Assembly: GCA_018292915.2 (NCBI GenBank)
Contig: JACVVK020000198.1
Coordinates: 650,501 to 714,500, forward strand
Origin: Batillaria attramentaria
Taxonomy: Eukaryota > Mollusca > Gastropoda > Batillariidae
Direction of reading: 5' to 3'
Length of the DNA: 64,000 nt
Shown here: piece after piece, positions 63,231 to 64,000 of the stretch
Numbering within the stretch: position 1 is the stretch's first letter
Layout: the number at the start of each line of letters is the position of its first letter
The notes under the pieces: generated by a model
Databases searched by the model: none
Told to the model about the DNA's origin: nothing
What the model saw: the letters and a program-made list of their open reading frames with translations, nothing else
Made by a program: the position numbers and the translations under genes

Positions 63231-64000
63231 AATCAAAATGATGCAGTGTCCAACACGGTGTAAAGTGAAATGTGTCAATGAGGCTGGGTTGTGTAACTGG
63301 CCCGTTAGGGGTTGCAAATGTATATCGGTCATTTGCGGGGGGGGGGGGGGGGGGGGGGGGGGGGTGTTAGTGTACTCCAGTCGACCACTAGGACAGGCTA
63401 TAGTATACTCGCTGCGCGGGAGGGGGTGCAAATATATTCTGACATTCGGACTAGTCAACTTTTGCAATATTCCCGCGCTATGGCCAGCGAATGACGCGTT
63501 TCCGGCAAATCAAAGACGAAGCAGATGAAGCAGGTTTCGCCGGTATAGCCAGGTAGTTGCGCAAACGAATACACAATTCTTCGAGGTCGACTGACTGGGC
63601 AAGGCGTTGAAACACTGCGCACCGTTCTCCTGCTAACTATTCGCCGCCGCCATTCACGATTGCCAAGTTCGAATGTCGCACACGTGCACTAGCTGAGTGA
63701 TCGAAAATGAAAGGTCAGACTTACAGCGGACATATAAACTAAACGCATATAAATTCCAACCATGTTATAGCGATATTCCGTCTAAAATGAGTCGCATAAA
63801 CTAATGTCGTGATAGAAAGTCGGCGGCAACGTGACTTCACGTCGTGAGAAATGTGAGGGCAGATTTTCATACTCCTCTACGGTTAAATTTTGAGGAACCC
63901 TCTCTCTTTTTGCAGAGTGGAAGCCTTGATGCTGAAAAAAAAACCCTCCCCAAGCACGCATAATCACAATTCAATCTGAATCTTGTAACGAGTAGACGTT
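62968..64000. other. 5' leader, putative first intron and promoter side of cluster member 6
   Basis: The acceptor at 63018-63020 (minus strand) implies a first intron to its right. A strong donor, GTAAGT (complement of 63719-63724), could close exon 1 at 63725, giving a ~707-bp intron. The stretch also contains (TC)n at 63195-63224 and a G27 run at about 63338-63364. Promoter elements could not be assigned. Confidence 0.35.

Overview
This is eukaryotic, animal genomic DNA. It has GT-AG introns, dinucleotide microsatellites, Tc1-type and LINE transposons, tRNA-derived SINEs and no operon-like coding. The tail of the LINE, several dispersed repeats and the style of the host genes fit a lophotrochozoan, most likely a mollusc (perhaps a gastropod). 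That placement is an inference from repeat style and was not computed.

The main host content is a tandem group of six paralogous coiled-coil loci, all on the minus strand: 1-1004 (cut by the window edge), 41631-42137 (short), 47120-47448 (frameshifted), 48894-49904, 51841-54831 and 60883-62967. Each large reading frame is uninterrupted and starts just after a 3' splice acceptor, so the shared design looks like a non-coding first exon, an intron, then one coding exon. Three of them begin MGxxx(S/T/A)K, an N-myristoylation-type start. The longest has 996 residues. The one at 60.9-63.0 kb ends in a long disordered tail rich in Tyr, Gly, Pro and Arg. The one at 48.9-49.9 kb is built from alternating 18- and 22-residue repeats. 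I do not know a described function for this family.

The second host locus, at 30.1-36.4 kb on the plus strand, is an intron-containing relic of CDC5L, a spliceosome and cell-cycle factor. It keeps exon 1 and ten C-terminal exons, has lost all exons for the Myb repeats, and carries at least four nonsense codons and two frameshifted exons.

The rest is largely mobile and repetitive DNA. There is a Tc1 element with intact ends at 13.0-14.7 kb, a second broken Tc1 at 40.4-41.2 kb, and a 5'-truncated CR1/L2-type LINE at 22.75-25.1 kb. A 2-kb inverted-repeat element at 27.6-29.6 kb carries OTU-like, THAP and SAP coding segments on both strands. A Myb/SANT-bearing inverted-repeat element lies at 43.3-44.7 kb, and a long-arm foldback element at 4.3-6.6 kb. 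Two SINE families, several minisatellites and very long (CA)n, (CG)n and poly-G tracts complete the picture. No true tRNA, rRNA, CRISPR or bacterial-type feature was seen.
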